In this document: one piece after another, positions 24,678-34,565 of the stretch
How positions within the stretch are numbered: the first letter of the stretch is position 1
How the letters are laid out: each line of letters starts with the position of its first letter
Source of the DNA: CAVQUE01 sp046290435
GTDB taxonomy: Bacteria; Actinomycetota; Acidimicrobiia; Acidimicrobiales; UBA8592
Direction of reading: 5' to 3'
Assembly (NCBI GenBank): GCA_046290435.1
Contig: JBKAGO010000052.1
Span: 1 to 64,000, forward strand
DNA length: 64,000 nt
Made by a program: the position numbers and the translations under genes
The notes under the pieces: generated by a model
Databases searched by the model: none
What the model was told of the DNA's origin: nothing
The model's input: the letters and a program-made list of their open reading frames with translations, nothing else

Positions 24678-26701
24678 CTCACGGGAACGGCCTGCTGGAG
24701 CACGTCACCGACCGCCCGGGCGACGACCTCGGGAGCGAATCGCTGCTCGATGGCGCGTCGCCCCGCAGCGGACAGCCGGTGCCATTGCCCGTCGTCGACG
24801 AGCAACCCGGCCACCGCTTCGGCGATCGCATCGGCATCGTCGGCGACCAGCAGGTGCTCCCCGTCGACGAGACCCATCCCCTCGGCACCGATCGCGGTGG
24901 TGACGACCGGTAGGCCCGCTGCGAGTGCCTCACCCACCTTGCCCTTCATCCCGGCCCCGTAGCGCAACGGCGCCAGCGAAACCCGGGCGGTATCCAGCTC
25001 GGATGCGAGATCGGCCACCCAGCCGAGTGCCGTGACGTTGGGAGTCATCGCCATCAGCCGGACGAGCGATTCGGGAGCTCCCCCACCGACGACCCGGCAC
25101 CGGGCGCCGGGCACCCGGCGCCGGACCGCCGGCATCACGTCGGTGCAGAGCCATTCGACGGCATCGACGTTGGGCGGATGCGCGAAGTTGCCCACGAAGA
25201 GGATGTCGTTCCGCTCGTCGAGTGGAGCGGCAGCCGGCGTCAGTGGATGGATGTTGGGGACGATGGCCACGGGCACGCCCGGCGCGAGAACCGACAGCTC
25301 GCGGGCGTCGTCGTCGGTGACTGCGATCAGGCCATCGGCGAGGCCGTAGACCCACTCCTCCAGGGCCCGCGTCAGGTCGGCTCCGGCAGCGAGCTGCGGA
25401 GCCTCCGGGTTGCCCACCTGCTCGGCGAGCTCGGCCTGGCGTCGTTTACGGACATGATGCACGTCGACCGAATCCACCCACACCGGCGTGCGCGGCGACC
25501 ACCGTCGCACGAGGGGCAGATAGGACAGCGCCACGTCGTGGAACCCGAGCCAGGCGAGGTCCGGGTCGAAACGTTCGAGCTCGGCATCGAGTTCGGCGAA
25601 CGGCGCCGTCGGGTCGTCTGCGCCGAGCTCACGCAGCCGGTGCCGGTCCGAGCGGAGGCAGCGGACGCCCAACGCCTCGAGATCGGCCTCGTACCGCTCC
25701 TGGCCCGCGCCATTGCGGGCGAGGAAGAGCACCTCGCAGCCGCCTCGGCGCATCGACTCCAGGATCCGGAACAGCCGCAGGCTGCCCGATGCCCGATCGT
25801 GCATCGGCATGAACGGATCGACCACGAACACCCGCGGCGGGCCGGGGCGGCGCTCGCCGGGAACGGGTGCGGTGGCCACCCCGCACGGTCGGCGCAGCCG
25901 ATCCTGGGTGGTGAGCACCAGGCCCGAACGCTGCGGCGACGGCCCCTGGCGCCCGAGCACGTCGCTCCATTTCTCGGCGAACTTCTCCCGGTTGACGACC
26001 TGGTAGCGCTTGTAGCCCGACGCGACGTCGGTGCCGGCGGTGATGCCCTCGTGGTGCACGACGACCGAAGCAGGCTCGTAGCGCACGGTCCAGCCCTCGG
26101 CGCGGGCCGCGAAGCACAGATCGGTGTCCTCGTAGTAGGCGGGGGCGTACCTCGGGTCGTACCCGCCGCCGACCTGGTCGAGGAAGCTGCGACGGACGGC
26201 CAGCGCGGCGCCCGAGCAGTAGTCCACCTCGCATCCTGTCGTGAAGCGGGGGTGGTCCGGATGACCGAATCGACCGAAGTTCCAGCCGGTGGCATCGTCG
26301 AACACCAGCCCACCGGCCTCCTGGAGACGCCCGTCGGGATAGACGAGCTTCGAACCGACGATGGCGGCCTCGGGGTGGCGGTCGAAGCACTCGAGCAACG
26401 CCTCGAGCCAACCCGGCTGCGGCTCGGTGTCGTTGTTCAGGAAGATCACCACCTCGTGATCGGTGGCTGCGGCTCCCTGATTGGAGGCAAGGGTGTAGCC
26501 GACGTTGGTGTCGTTGGTGATGACGGTGACGTCGCCTTCGAGCGAAGCCAGCAACTGTGGCGTGGCGTCGGTCGAGGCATTGTCGACGACCACGAGATGG
26601 AAGAGCCCCTCGGGCGTCGATGCGATCAACGCTTCCAGGCACCGCAGCGTCACGGCGACCTCGTTCCACACCGGAACGACGATCGACGCCCTCGCGGTCA
26701 C
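24671..26701 (-). CDS. Bifunctional glycosyltransferase (GT2 plus GT4-like)
   Basis: 676 residues. Residues 1-250 are a GT-A family 2 transferase: SIVVPVWNE, VVVDNASTDATPQLL, FLNNDTEPQPGWLEAL (DxD-like) and the acceptor-side YYEDTDLCFAARAEGW. Residues 290-670 form a GT-B family 4-like half: FVVDPFMPMHDRASGS start, DILFVGNFAHPPNVDAVEWL, SLAPLRYGAGMKGKVGEALA and GLPVVTTAIGAEG. Likely builds surface polysaccharide or glycosylates cell-envelope protein, using nucleotide sugars in the cytoplasm. GTG start at 26701 overlaps the upstream gene stop (GTGA). Confidence 0.88.
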   Translation of the reverse strand: MTARASIVVPVWNEVAVTLRCLEALIASTPEGLFHLVVVDNASTDATPQLLASLEGDVTVITNDTNVGYTLASNQGAAATDHEVVIFLNNDTEPQPGWLEALLECFDRHPEAAIVGSKLVYPDGRLQEAGGLVFDDATGWNFGRFGHPDHPRFTTGCEVDYCSGAALAVRRSFLDQVGGGYDPRYAPAYYEDTDLCFAARAEGWTVRYEPASVVVHHEGITAGTDVASGYKRYQVVNREKFAEKWSDVLGRQGPSPQRSGLVLTTQDRLRRPCGVATAPVPGERRPGPPRVFVVDPFMPMHDRASGSLRLFRILESMRRGGCEVLFLARNGAGQERYEADLEALGVRCLRSDRHRLRELGADDPTAPFAELDAELERFDPDLAWLGFHDVALSYLPLVRRWSPRTPVWVDSVDVHHVRKRRQAELAEQVGNPEAPQLAAGADLTRALEEWVYGLADGLIAVTDDDARELSVLAPGVPVAIVPNIHPLTPAAAPLDERNDILFVGNFAHPPNVDAVEWLCTDVMPAVRRRVPGARCRVVGGGAPESLVRLMAMTPNVTALGWVADLASELDTARVSLAPLRYGAGMKGKVGEALAAGLPVVTTAIGAEGMGLVDGEHLLVADDADAIAEAVAGLLVDDGQWHRLSAAGRRAIEQRFAPEVVARAVGDVLQQAVPVSG

Positions 26702-29478
26702 GAGCCGATCCGGAAGCCGCCGGCGAGGCCGTCGCCGAAGGTCACCGAGCCATCCGGGACCGACGATGTGTCAGACGATACGGCAGCCGCTTCGACCAGT
26801 CCGGCTTCGCGTTCGAGGCGGCGGGCCGCATCGTCGGCCCCCTTCTCCCGGAGCTTCGCTGCCAACTGTCCTGCGGTCTCGCCATCGACCAGCGCGCCGT
26901 GATCGGCGACCAGCACCGCCAGGTCGCCACGGCCGGCGATTGCCGCCGCCAGTAGGCCGGTGATCACCGCGTCGGGGCAAGTGCCGCCCGATGCGAGGTA
27001 GACGAGGCAGAGCTCGGCGGTGCGTGCGGCGCGCTCGGTGTGCGTCACCGCAGCGATGAAGTCACTGCCGTCGCTCAGCAGCGCCAGACCGATGACGAGC
27101 GTGAGCATCTGGTCGTCGCCTCGGGCGGCGGCGAGGAGATCTTCCCAACAGCCCAGACGGCCCTCGTCTTCGATGACGTCGAGCGCCTCGCCGGCCGCGG
27201 CGGCGATGTCGCCCTTTGCCAGCAACGCCCTGACGGCTGCGTCCGCAAGCTCGTGGCGTGCCGTTGCCTCGACCGGCGTGATGTGTGCCTGGTCGTCCGC
27301 GACAGCCCTGCGGGCGGCGTCGATCAGCTCGAGAGAGACGTCGACCATGTCGGCGGCGGAGGCCGCATCGGCGGCCAGGGCGGCAGCCCGCAGCACACCG
27401 GGCCAGAGCGCCACTGCATCCACTGCGTCGGCGAGGGCGGCGTCGCTGCGTTCGGCGTCGCGGTGCGCGAGGGCCGCCACTTCGAGCGCTGCGGCGATGG
27501 CCCGGGCGACGAGCGCGTCGTCGGCGCCGGACTCGGGTCGCAGCGCCGACGCATCGTCGTCGAGGTGCGCCAACACCGCTGATCCGGAGACGACGCGGGC
27601 GTATCGCAGGGCCGTCGCGAGCGTGCCGGTCGCGACGAACCGGTTCCTCGCCAGTTCCCATGAGTGGTCGGCCGCGAGTTCGATGGCGACCTCGTCGGCG
27701 GCATCGAGAGCGCCGCCGCTTCGGGCGAAGGCTGCTCGCATCGCCGTGACGGTCTCGTCGTCGAGCTCCTGCAGCAGCATCGCCGCGATGAAGCGGGCGT
27801 CATCGTGCGCACCGGCGGATGTCGCCGCGACGACGAGATCGTCGCCTGCGAATGCCGCCAGGACGAGGGGCCACGGGTCGGCCTGCGGACTCGTGGCCGG
27901 GATCAGCTCCAGCGCCACTGCGAGCTCGCCGGCAGCCGCCGCCGCGCCCACGAGGGTCTCGGCGCGTGTCTGCGCCGCCACGACATCGTCCGTGACCGGA
28001 CGCGGCGAGGGCCGCTCGGCCAAAGAACGCCACGAATCGAGCGCCTCGCGGTGGCGGCCCAACCGGACCAGCGATTCGGCCAGGACCGCACCCGCAACCG
28101 CGTCGGCGGGACAGAGTTCGGTCGCCTCGCGGCCCGCCACCAGGGCGCCGACCGCGTCGCCCGCCAGGAGGTGGGCACGGCCGCGGAGCCCGTAGAGCGA
28201 TGCCCGCATCGAGGGATCGGCGACCACGGAGAGATCGGGGAGCACCCGGTCGAGCTCGGCCAGGGTCCGTTCCGGATGGTCGACATGGCCGGCGAGTTCG
28301 CGGTAGTACCGGACTGCGTGCTCGATCGTGGGGTCGGCCTGCCACGCCGACAGCGCGATGGCCAGGTTGCGGTTCGTCTTGTCGCGCTCGGCCACGCGAG
28401 CCGCTGCGTAACCGACGTGATCGAGGTGGCACAGGTCGATGTCGAGCGGCGTGAGGGCCCGGCCGTCGCGACGGGCCGCCTGCTCGTGCACCGCGCCCTC
28501 GAACTGCACGACCTCGGGTGCGACCAGGCGGTTGGCACGGTGGCTGTGGGTGATGGCGTCGCCGGCGCGGTTGTCGATGCGGAGGCCATAGCCGGCATGG
28601 GTGCCGCGATGGGTGTTCAGGAACTGCCGCAGCTGTCGGGGATCCTCGCAGACCAACCGTTCGTCGGCGTCGATCATGAGCACGAGGTGCGCGTCTCGGC
28701 ACCGCTCGAGCACCTGGTTGCGCGCCCACGCGAAGTCGTCACGCCAACCGATCCGCTCGACGACGGCGCCGGCGGCTTCGGCGATCGCGACCGTGTCGTC
28801 GGTCGATCCGGTGTCGGCGATCTCGATACGGTCGACGACACCGGCGAGCGAGGCCAGGCAGTCGCCGAGGAGCAGCGACTCGTCCCGGACGATCATCGCA
28901 GCCACGAGGAGCGGGCGGCCGTCATCGGCGTCGGGACCGGCGAGCTGATGCGCGCAGCTGCCGGCGTGGCGATGCGTCACGTCGCCCGCGGGCACGATGT
29001 CGTCGGCGTCGAGGGTCAATCCGGGGGTGAACCCCAGTTGCTCCGCGAGCGACCCCAGACGGTCGGTCGACCCCAGCGCACAGGCCAGAGAGGCCTTCGA
29101 CCCCGATCCCTTCTGTCGGGGTCGGGCACTCGCCGGCACGACGACACCGTCACGGATCATCGCCGCCGTGAGCATCTTCCCCACGTTCTCGGCATCGATC
29201 TCGACGTCGTCGTGGAGAACGAGGACCCGTCGGGCGTCCATGGAACGGATGGCGGCGGCGATCGCCTCGGGCCCGTGTCCGTCGACGACCGTGTGGGGAC
29301 CGCCGGCGAGACGGCGGACCACCTCGACCCCGGGCCTCGTCCCGGCGACCACGACGATCCGGCCGTCGCGGGCACAGAGCGCCCCCGCGCGGGCAACAGC
29401 GTCACGTGCGACCCGCAGTGGGCCGTGCACGATCACGACGACACCAGAGGGGACCAGACCGGTGAGGACAGCGTTCAT
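26698..29478 (-). CDS. Glycosyltransferase family 2 with TPR-like helical region
   Basis: 926 residues. The first 150 residues have a GT-A-like look (VVVIVHGPLRVARDAV and LVLHDDVEIDAENV). Residues 190-420 are a second, clear GT2 domain: AAMIVRDESLLLGDCLASLA, IADTGSTDDTVAIAE, DDFAWARNQVLERC and MIDADERL. From about 430 onward helical repeats dominate, with TPR-like turns (LRGRAHLLAGDAVGALVAG, LAESLVRLGRHREALDSWRS). GT2-TPR fusions glycosylate peptides or build surface glycans. ATG 29478 is used because the first GT-A strand begins there; ATGs at 29496 and 29517 are possible. Confidence 0.82.
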   Translation of the reverse strand: MNAVLTGLVPSGVVVIVHGPLRVARDAVARAGALCARDGRIVVVAGTRPGVEVVRRLAGGPHTVVDGHGPEAIAAAIRSMDARRVLVLHDDVEIDAENVGKMLTAAMIRDGVVVPASARPRQKGSGSKASLACALGSTDRLGSLAEQLGFTPGLTLDADDIVPAGDVTHRHAGSCAHQLAGPDADDGRPLLVAAMIVRDESLLLGDCLASLAGVVDRIEIADTGSTDDTVAIAEAAGAVVERIGWRDDFAWARNQVLERCRDAHLVLMIDADERLVCEDPRQLRQFLNTHRGTHAGYGLRIDNRAGDAITHSHRANRLVAPEVVQFEGAVHEQAARRDGRALTPLDIDLCHLDHVGYAAARVAERDKTNRNLAIALSAWQADPTIEHAVRYYRELAGHVDHPERTLAELDRVLPDLSVVADPSMRASLYGLRGRAHLLAGDAVGALVAGREATELCPADAVAGAVLAESLVRLGRHREALDSWRSLAERPSPRPVTDDVVAAQTRAETLVGAAAAAGELAVALELIPATSPQADPWPLVLAAFAGDDLVVAATSAGAHDDARFIAAMLLQELDDETVTAMRAAFARSGGALDAADEVAIELAADHSWELARNRFVATGTLATALRYARVVSGSAVLAHLDDDASALRPESGADDALVARAIAAALEVAALAHRDAERSDAALADAVDAVALWPGVLRAAALAADAASAADMVDVSLELIDAARRAVADDQAHITPVEATARHELADAAVRALLAKGDIAAAAGEALDVIEDEGRLGCWEDLLAAARGDDQMLTLVIGLALLSDGSDFIAAVTHTERAARTAELCLVYLASGGTCPDAVITGLLAAAIAGRGDLAVLVADHGALVDGETAGQLAAKLREKGADDAARRLEREAGLVEAAAVSSDTSSVPDGSVTFGDGLAGGFRIGS

Positions 29479-29570
29479 ACACGAACAATCGGCCATCGAA
29501 GCGGAGACATGAGCCATGCGGCCCGGGCCGAACGACTCATGGAGCGTCGGGACGAGCCGATGGAAGCGCC

Positions 29571-31478
29571 ATGGTCGCGATCACCCACACCGCCGCCAGC
29601 GCGCCGACTGCGACGCAGGTACTGGGCTCACGGCCGGCGGACGAGTGCTGTGTCTGGGTGGTCTCGCCGGCCGGCTACCCCCACGCACGTGCCTTCGACG
29701 ATTGCGCTGTCGCCCTGGCGGAGGGCCTGGGCGTTGCGCTCGGCGCCGCACCGGACACAGTGCAGGTGGTGCATGACCCGGCGCAGATCGGCGATCGCGT
29801 CGCCGTGGTCCTCGGCGCCAACCTGCTCTCTCGCGACACGGCCCACCATCTGCCGGCCTCGTCGATCATCGTGAACCTCGAACAGCTCGACGCGGCAAGC
29901 CGCTGGTTCGGCGACGACTACCGCACGTTGCTGTCGCGTCATGCCGTCTTGGACTACAGCGCCCGCAACACCGCCGCGCTCGGCCGCCTCGGGTTGGATC
30001 ACGTGCGCCACCTCCGGCTCGGCGCCAGCCCGGGTCTGCAGACCCTCCCGTCGCAGCGCAGCGATCACGTCGACGTCTGCTTCTACGGGTCGCTCAACGC
30101 CCGGCGCGCCGCCCTGCTCGACGAGCTCGAGCGGAGGGGCCTGATCGTGGAGCGGTTGTTCGGTGTGTACGGCCGGGCCCGTGATGCCGCTGTCGCTCGC
30201 GCCAAGCTGGTGTTGAACGTCCACTACTACGACGCTGCGGTCTTCGAGGCGGTGCGTGTCACCCACCTGTTGGCCAATGGCGTCTGCGTCGTCACCGAGG
30301 GCGACGCAGACGACCCCGACATCGGGCCGCTCGCCACCGGCCTCGCCGTCGGTCCCTACGCCGAGCTCGCCGACCACTGCGAACGACTGGTGGCCGACGC
30401 GGAGGCCCGACAGCGCCTCGCCGAGGCCGGCGTCGCCGCCATCGGGGCACAGCCCCAGGCGGACGAGTGGCGACGCACCCTGGAGATCGACATCGCAGCC
30501 CCGGCCCTCCAGCCCTCCCGTCCGTCGCCCGCTCGGTGCGGCCCGGCCTCCGTGCGACGCGTCACCATCCTCGCCCCGGCCGGCGACATCGCCCGCTGCC
30601 GGTCCCTCGCCGTCGCGGCGACCGAGCTCCGCACCCTCGGGGTCGACGTCTCGGCCGCGGTTGTCGACCATCCCCACCAGGTCACGCGGACGGGTTGGGA
30701 GTGCACGGTCGATGCAGGGCAGCCTCTCGCCGACGTCGATCGGCTCGACGACTTCGCCCATGCCGACGACCACCTCGTCCTCACCGCCGACCGTCTGGGC
30801 GCCACCCTGCTGCAGCTCGCACCGCTGCGGCGGGCGCTGTGGTGGTTCTCGGTGGACGACCTGGTCGGAGCGGGCGGCCCCCTCGCCGACGCCGCGCTGC
30901 TCGCCGCGCTGGGAGACGACGAGGGAATCGACCACTACCACCACGGCGCGTACGTGCGGGAGTTCCTCCGGTCGCGCGGCATCGCAGGCCGTCGTCTCGA
31001 CGATCACCTCGGAGCGGTCCCGGCGACCGACGGGATCTCCACCGGGGCCAGGGTCGTCGTCGGCCCCGCCGGACCCGCCGCCCGGCACCTGGCCGCCTCG
31101 TTCGCCGCCCTCTCCCCCGATGTCCTCCCCGACGATCCGGACACGATCGCCGCCCGACTCGAGGACTGTGCCGTCTACCTGCACGCAGGTCCGCTCGCCG
31201 GGCGTCACCCTGCGCTCCGCCTCGCCGTCGCCGCGGGCGCCATCGTGTTCGTGCCCGACGCCGGGGCCGGACGCTACGTGGAGGACGTGCCGGTGCCCGA
31301 CACCCATCGCTACGACGCCGATGCCGTCGAGAGCGGAGCACTCACCGAACGCGTCCGGCTGGCGATCGCGGTCCCCGACGCATCCCGTCGTGCCCAGCAG
31401 CCCTACCGATGGGCCGTTCAGGACGAACGCGACGCCATGGTGCGTCAGCTCTCGCGCCTCGTCGGTTCCTCCGGCTGA
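29571..31478 (+). CDS. Glycosyltransferase-like protein (GT-B/CgeB type), two halves
   Basis: 635 residues, divergent from the other two transferases. The first half holds a CgeB/GT4-like region: DVCFYGSLNARRAALLDELE, FGVYGRARDAAVARAKLVLN, VTHLLANGVCVVTEGDADD. Residues 310-630 look like a second Rossmann-type GT-B half of weaker similarity (RVTILAPAGDIARCRSLAVA). Possibly a surface glycan transferase working with the neighbours. Substrate unknown. Some histidine-rich pieces (HYHHGAYVREFL) are unusual. Start ATG 29571 follows a GGAAG site. Confidence 0.68.
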   Translation: MVAITHTAASAPTATQVLGSRPADECCVWVVSPAGYPHARAFDDCAVALAEGLGVALGAAPDTVQVVHDPAQIGDRVAVVLGANLLSRDTAHHLPASSIIVNLEQLDAASRWFGDDYRTLLSRHAVLDYSARNTAALGRLGLDHVRHLRLGASPGLQTLPSQRSDHVDVCFYGSLNARRAALLDELERRGLIVERLFGVYGRARDAAVARAKLVLNVHYYDAAVFEAVRVTHLLANGVCVVTEGDADDPDIGPLATGLAVGPYAELADHCERLVADAEARQRLAEAGVAAIGAQPQADEWRRTLEIDIAAPALQPSRPSPARCGPASVRRVTILAPAGDIARCRSLAVAATELRTLGVDVSAAVVDHPHQVTRTGWECTVDAGQPLADVDRLDDFAHADDHLVLTADRLGATLLQLAPLRRALWWFSVDDLVGAGGPLADAALLAALGDDEGIDHYHHGAYVREFLRSRGIAGRRLDDHLGAVPATDGISTGARVVVGPAGPAARHLAASFAALSPDVLPDDPDTIAARLEDCAVYLHAGPLAGRHPALRLAVAAGAIVFVPDAGAGRYVEDVPVPDTHRYDADAVESGALTERVRLAIAVPDASRRAQQPYRWAVQDERDAMVRQLSRLVGSSG

Positions 31479-31489
31479 CGAGCTCCGAC

Positions 31490-31503
31490 CGGCACGCGCC
31501 GGC
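31490..31503. terminator. Short GC hairpin between convergent genes
   Basis: CCGGC, ACGC, GCCGG: 5-bp stem with 4-base loop, between the glycosyltransferase-like and DUF1501 genes. Confidence 0.35.
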
Positions 31504-31514
31504 CTCGGCATCGC

Positions 31515-33059
31515 CTACTGGCGGACCCGCCGATCGCGTCGATCGCGCACCAAGCGGTCGCGGCCGGGCCCGCCGATCAGGTCGTCGCGGCCCTTGTTCC
31601 CGACGATGACGTCGTTGCCGGCCTGGCCGTAGAGCCGATCGTTGCCTCTCCCGCCTCGAACGACATCGTCGCCGGGGCCGGCACAGATCAGATCGTTGCC
31701 GCCACGGCCGACGATGCGGTCGTTGCCCGCTCCGGCGACGATGACATCGTTGCCGGGGGTGCCACGCAGGACGTCGGGTCCCTCGGTGCCGACGATGGTG
31801 GCGCGACGGCCCCGGCAGAACACCGGATCGTCGAAGATCCGCAACCGTTCGTAGGACGCACCGAGAATGGGGGTCGCGTCGACGCCGAGGTAGTCCTCGA
31901 GCAGCGTCGCGTACACGCTGCGGTGGTCGACGTGATGACGGAGATCGCCGCGCTCGTCGAGACGCCGCAGGCTGGGCTGTTGTCCGTAGAGACCCCCGGT
32001 GACGGGTCGGCCCAACACGAACGACAGGCCCGCTGCACCGTGGTCGGTCGCTCCGGAGCCGTTGCGTTCGGCGCGGCGGCCGAACTCGCTGTAGACGAAG
32101 GTGACCACCCGGTCGGCGAGGGCGGGGCGCAATCGCCGCGCGAAGGCTGCCAGGCCGGCGTCGAGCACGCCGAGCATGTCGTCGTGGAGGGGACGCTGGT
32201 CCGAATGGGTGTCGAAGCCGGGGTAGGTGACGTGGACGACGCGGGCACCGACGTCGAGGTTGACCAGCCGCACCGCGAGTTCCATGTCGTTGAGGAACTG
32301 CGCCTGATTCGCAGGCAGTTCCGGGCTGAACACGGGGTTGACGTCGACCGAGGCATCGATGGCCTCGGACTGCGCGGCGAGCACCGCATCGGCGGCGGTG
32401 GACAGCCCCGAGCTGCGGAACCGCCGTAGGGTCCGGTGGGCATGCACGATCGGTTTCGTCCTGCCGTCGGGGAACCGGCGGTCGGCGCCGAAGAGGTCGC
32501 CGATGACCGGGAGCCCGACCGCCGAGCCGTTGCGACGCTGCAACACCAACGGAACGCCCTGATTGCCGACCGCCACCCCGGCGATGGAATCAGCGCCGAT
32601 CTCGTCGAGATATCGGCCCAGCCACCCATCGGTGAAGGGCGGCCCTGCGGCAGTGCCACCCATCCACTTGGCCATGCACGAGAAGTGGCTGCGATCGCGG
32701 GTCGGTTCGCCCACGCCCAGCACGGTGGCCAGACGCCCGGCGCGATGTTCGCCGTGGAGCCAGGACAGGTTGGGGTGCAGACCCAGACCGTCGCCGACGG
32801 GTCGCACACCTCGGGTGATGGCCAGCGGCCCCCGCAGATCGCGGTAGCGGCCATCCCTCATGGGCACGACGGTGTTGAGCGCGTCATTGCCGCCGTCGAG
32901 GGTGACGACGATCAGGATGCGTTCGTCGCGGCTCAGGCGGGGCCCTGCAGCAGCAGCGTCACGAAGCGCCGGCAGCCCGCCGGCCACGCCGACACCACCG
33001 ACCGCCAACAGTCCCTGCAACAGGCGCCGCCGGCTGACGACCTCGGGGTCTTCGCTCAT
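31515..33059 (-). CDS. DUF1501 protein with Tat signal and C-terminal RTX-like repeats
   Basis: 514 residues. A twin-arginine signal SRRRLLQGLLAVGG is followed by the DUF1501 (sulfatase-like fold) domain at 45-415: LIVVTLDGGNDALNTVVP, GLGLHPNLSWL, RSHFSCMAKWMG, YPGFDTHSDQ, SEFGRRAERNGS and TDHGAAG. Residues 425-505 are nine nonapeptides of the form GxxGxDxhx (for example GTPGNDVIV, GRGGNDLIC), a calcium-binding parallel beta-roll typical of RTX proteins. RTX tails usually mark type I secretion in Gram-negatives; with a Tat signal they may instead stabilise an exported enzyme. Co-translated after the DUF1800 gene (ATGA). Activity of the family is unknown. Confidence 0.85.
   Translation of the reverse strand: MSEDPEVVSRRRLLQGLLAVGGVGVAGGLPALRDAAAAGPRLSRDERILIVVTLDGGNDALNTVVPMRDGRYRDLRGPLAITRGVRPVGDGLGLHPNLSWLHGEHRAGRLATVLGVGEPTRDRSHFSCMAKWMGGTAAGPPFTDGWLGRYLDEIGADSIAGVAVGNQGVPLVLQRRNGSAVGLPVIGDLFGADRRFPDGRTKPIVHAHRTLRRFRSSGLSTAADAVLAAQSEAIDASVDVNPVFSPELPANQAQFLNDMELAVRLVNLDVGARVVHVTYPGFDTHSDQRPLHDDMLGVLDAGLAAFARRLRPALADRVVTFVYSEFGRRAERNGSGATDHGAAGLSFVLGRPVTGGLYGQQPSLRRLDERGDLRHHVDHRSVYATLLEDYLGVDATPILGASYERLRIFDDPVFCRGRRATIVGTEGPDVLRGTPGNDVIVAGAGNDRIVGRGGNDLICAGPGDDVVRGGRGNDRLYGQAGNDVIVGNKGRDDLIGGPGRDRLVRDRRDRRVRQ
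31545..31787 (-). repeat. Nine RTX-like 27-bp coding repeats
   Basis: Each 27-bp unit encodes one GxxGxDxhx nonapeptide of the DUF1501 protein (residues 425-505). DNA copies are diverged, so the array is old rather than freshly expanded. Confidence 0.8.
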
Positions 33060-34381
33060 GCCACCTGCACCTCCGGGAGCAAGCCCCCGATGTAGAACGC
33101 GTCACGCGGCGCTGCCCATGGCTGGTCGGCGGTGATGCGATCGAACCACTCGCCCACCGTGGCACGCGTCGCCGCGGTGGCGTCCTCGACACCGAACCGG
33201 TCGAGGATGCGTTCGACCGCGGCGTCTCGGGAGCCTCGATGCAGGTCGGCGAACACGGCATCGGAACCGTCGTGGTTGCGGATCCACTTCAAGAAGCGGG
33301 CCTTTCCCCACACCGCCGTCGTCGAGACCCAGTAGGCGTTGGTTCCCCAGCCGTTGACGTTCGGCGGGTTGAACAGCTCCTGACCCATGTACCGCGACAG
33401 CCACGTGACGTTGCTGTCGGCAGCCGAGATGTCGAACCGGGCCATCAGGTCGGACGCCCACTCGAGGGGTTGGCGGACCATGCCCCAACGCGTGGCCGGC
33501 GCCCAGAAGGTCGGGTGGGACACGATGGCACGCAACAGCGCGTCGATGCGCATCCCGGAGGCGATGAAGACATCGGCGAGCGCTTCGATGTCGGCGGGGT
33601 TCGGGGCGTCGTCGACGTAGTAGCGCCAGAGCTTGGTGGCCATGAAACGGGCCGCATCCCGTTGTTTCACACCGTGGACGAGCTCGTCGATGGTGTCGGG
33701 GCCGCGCCAGCGGCGCGGCGCCAGCCCGAAGAGTTGCTTGGGCCCGGCGTCGTGATCGCCACGCCGGAACCGCGGCGTCAGGACCGAATCGGCGCCGAAC
33801 GGCACGACGACGCCGAATCCGGTCCAGGCCCGCGCCATCTCGGTGACATCGCGTTCGGAGAAGTTGCCGACACCGATGGTGTGGAGCTCCATCAACTCGC
33901 GAGCGAGGTTCTCCTGGGGGCGACCGTCGACGTTGGTGACGTTGTCGAAGTAGCGGAGCATCCCGCCGTCGGTCATGATCGCCGAGGTCAGAACGGCGAA
34001 GTCGCCGAGGCCGTGGCGGTGGTAGGCCTCGACCTGGCGCCACAGGGCCCGGAACTCGCGCACCTTGTCGGTGCCGCATGCGAAGTGGCTGTGCCAGAAC
34101 AGTGCCAGCTTCTCGATGAGCGGCGATGGCGTGCCGGGCGGTCCGAGCCAACGCGCCGCAGCGAGGCGGTCCATCCACCAGTCGCTCGTGCCGATCTTTG
34201 CGTCGTACCAACGCGCTCGGTTCACTGCCGCGGGCGGAGACGGAACACCCGGGGTCAGGGCGAACATCTCGTCGAGGACGTCGGGGAGCTCCCGACCGGC
34301 GAAGTGTGCGATCTCGCCCGGCCGCGCGCCGAGACCGAGTCTGCGGAGCAGGTGGTGTGCATCGGATCGCGAAAGCGGCAT
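33056..34381 (-). CDS. DUF1800 family protein
   Basis: 441 residues matching DUF1800: DAHHLLRRLGLGARPGEIAH at the N-terminus, IEKLALFWHSHFACGTDKV, ENLARELMELHTIGVGNFSE, DVTEMARAWTGFG, the ATKLWRYYVDD block, and NPPNVNGWGTNAYW near the C-terminus. DUF1800 and DUF1501 genes are regularly paired and are thought to act together in the envelope, but no reaction is known. The open frame extends to 34690; ATG 34381 is chosen because family similarity begins there, while ATG 34519 would add a charged 46-residue leader. No signal peptide is evident in the short form. Confidence 0.85.
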   Translation of the reverse strand: MPLSRSDAHHLLRRLGLGARPGEIAHFAGRELPDVLDEMFALTPGVPSPPAAVNRARWYDAKIGTSDWWMDRLAAARWLGPPGTPSPLIEKLALFWHSHFACGTDKVREFRALWRQVEAYHRHGLGDFAVLTSAIMTDGGMLRYFDNVTNVDGRPQENLARELMELHTIGVGNFSERDVTEMARAWTGFGVVVPFGADSVLTPRFRRGDHDAGPKQLFGLAPRRWRGPDTIDELVHGVKQRDAARFMATKLWRYYVDDAPNPADIEALADVFIASGMRIDALLRAIVSHPTFWAPATRWGMVRQPLEWASDLMARFDISAADSNVTWLSRYMGQELFNPPNVNGWGTNAYWVSTTAVWGKARFLKWIRNHDGSDAVFADLHRGSRDAAVERILDRFGVEDATAATRATVGEWFDRITADQPWAAPRDAFYIGGLLPEVQVA

Positions 34382-34552
34382 GAGGCTCGTGAGAGGGTCG
34401 GCGGGCTCGGAGCTTCCATCGGCGGCCGAGAGGTACCTCTTGACCGTTGGAGATGACGGTGATTCGTCGGTACCACCGCCGTCGCGGTGGCGGTCCCGGC
34501 GCTCACCGACGCCGACCATGCTGACAGCGCCGCCGTCGGTTGTCACGGCAGG

Positions 34553-34558
34553 TAGGTT
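34553..34558 (+). promoter_or_regulatory. -10 box of aroK, leaderless
   Basis: TAGGTT, 7 bases, then GTG at 34566. The spacing is the main reason for choosing this GTG as the start. Confidence 0.5.
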
Positions 34559-34565
34559 GACTGCC

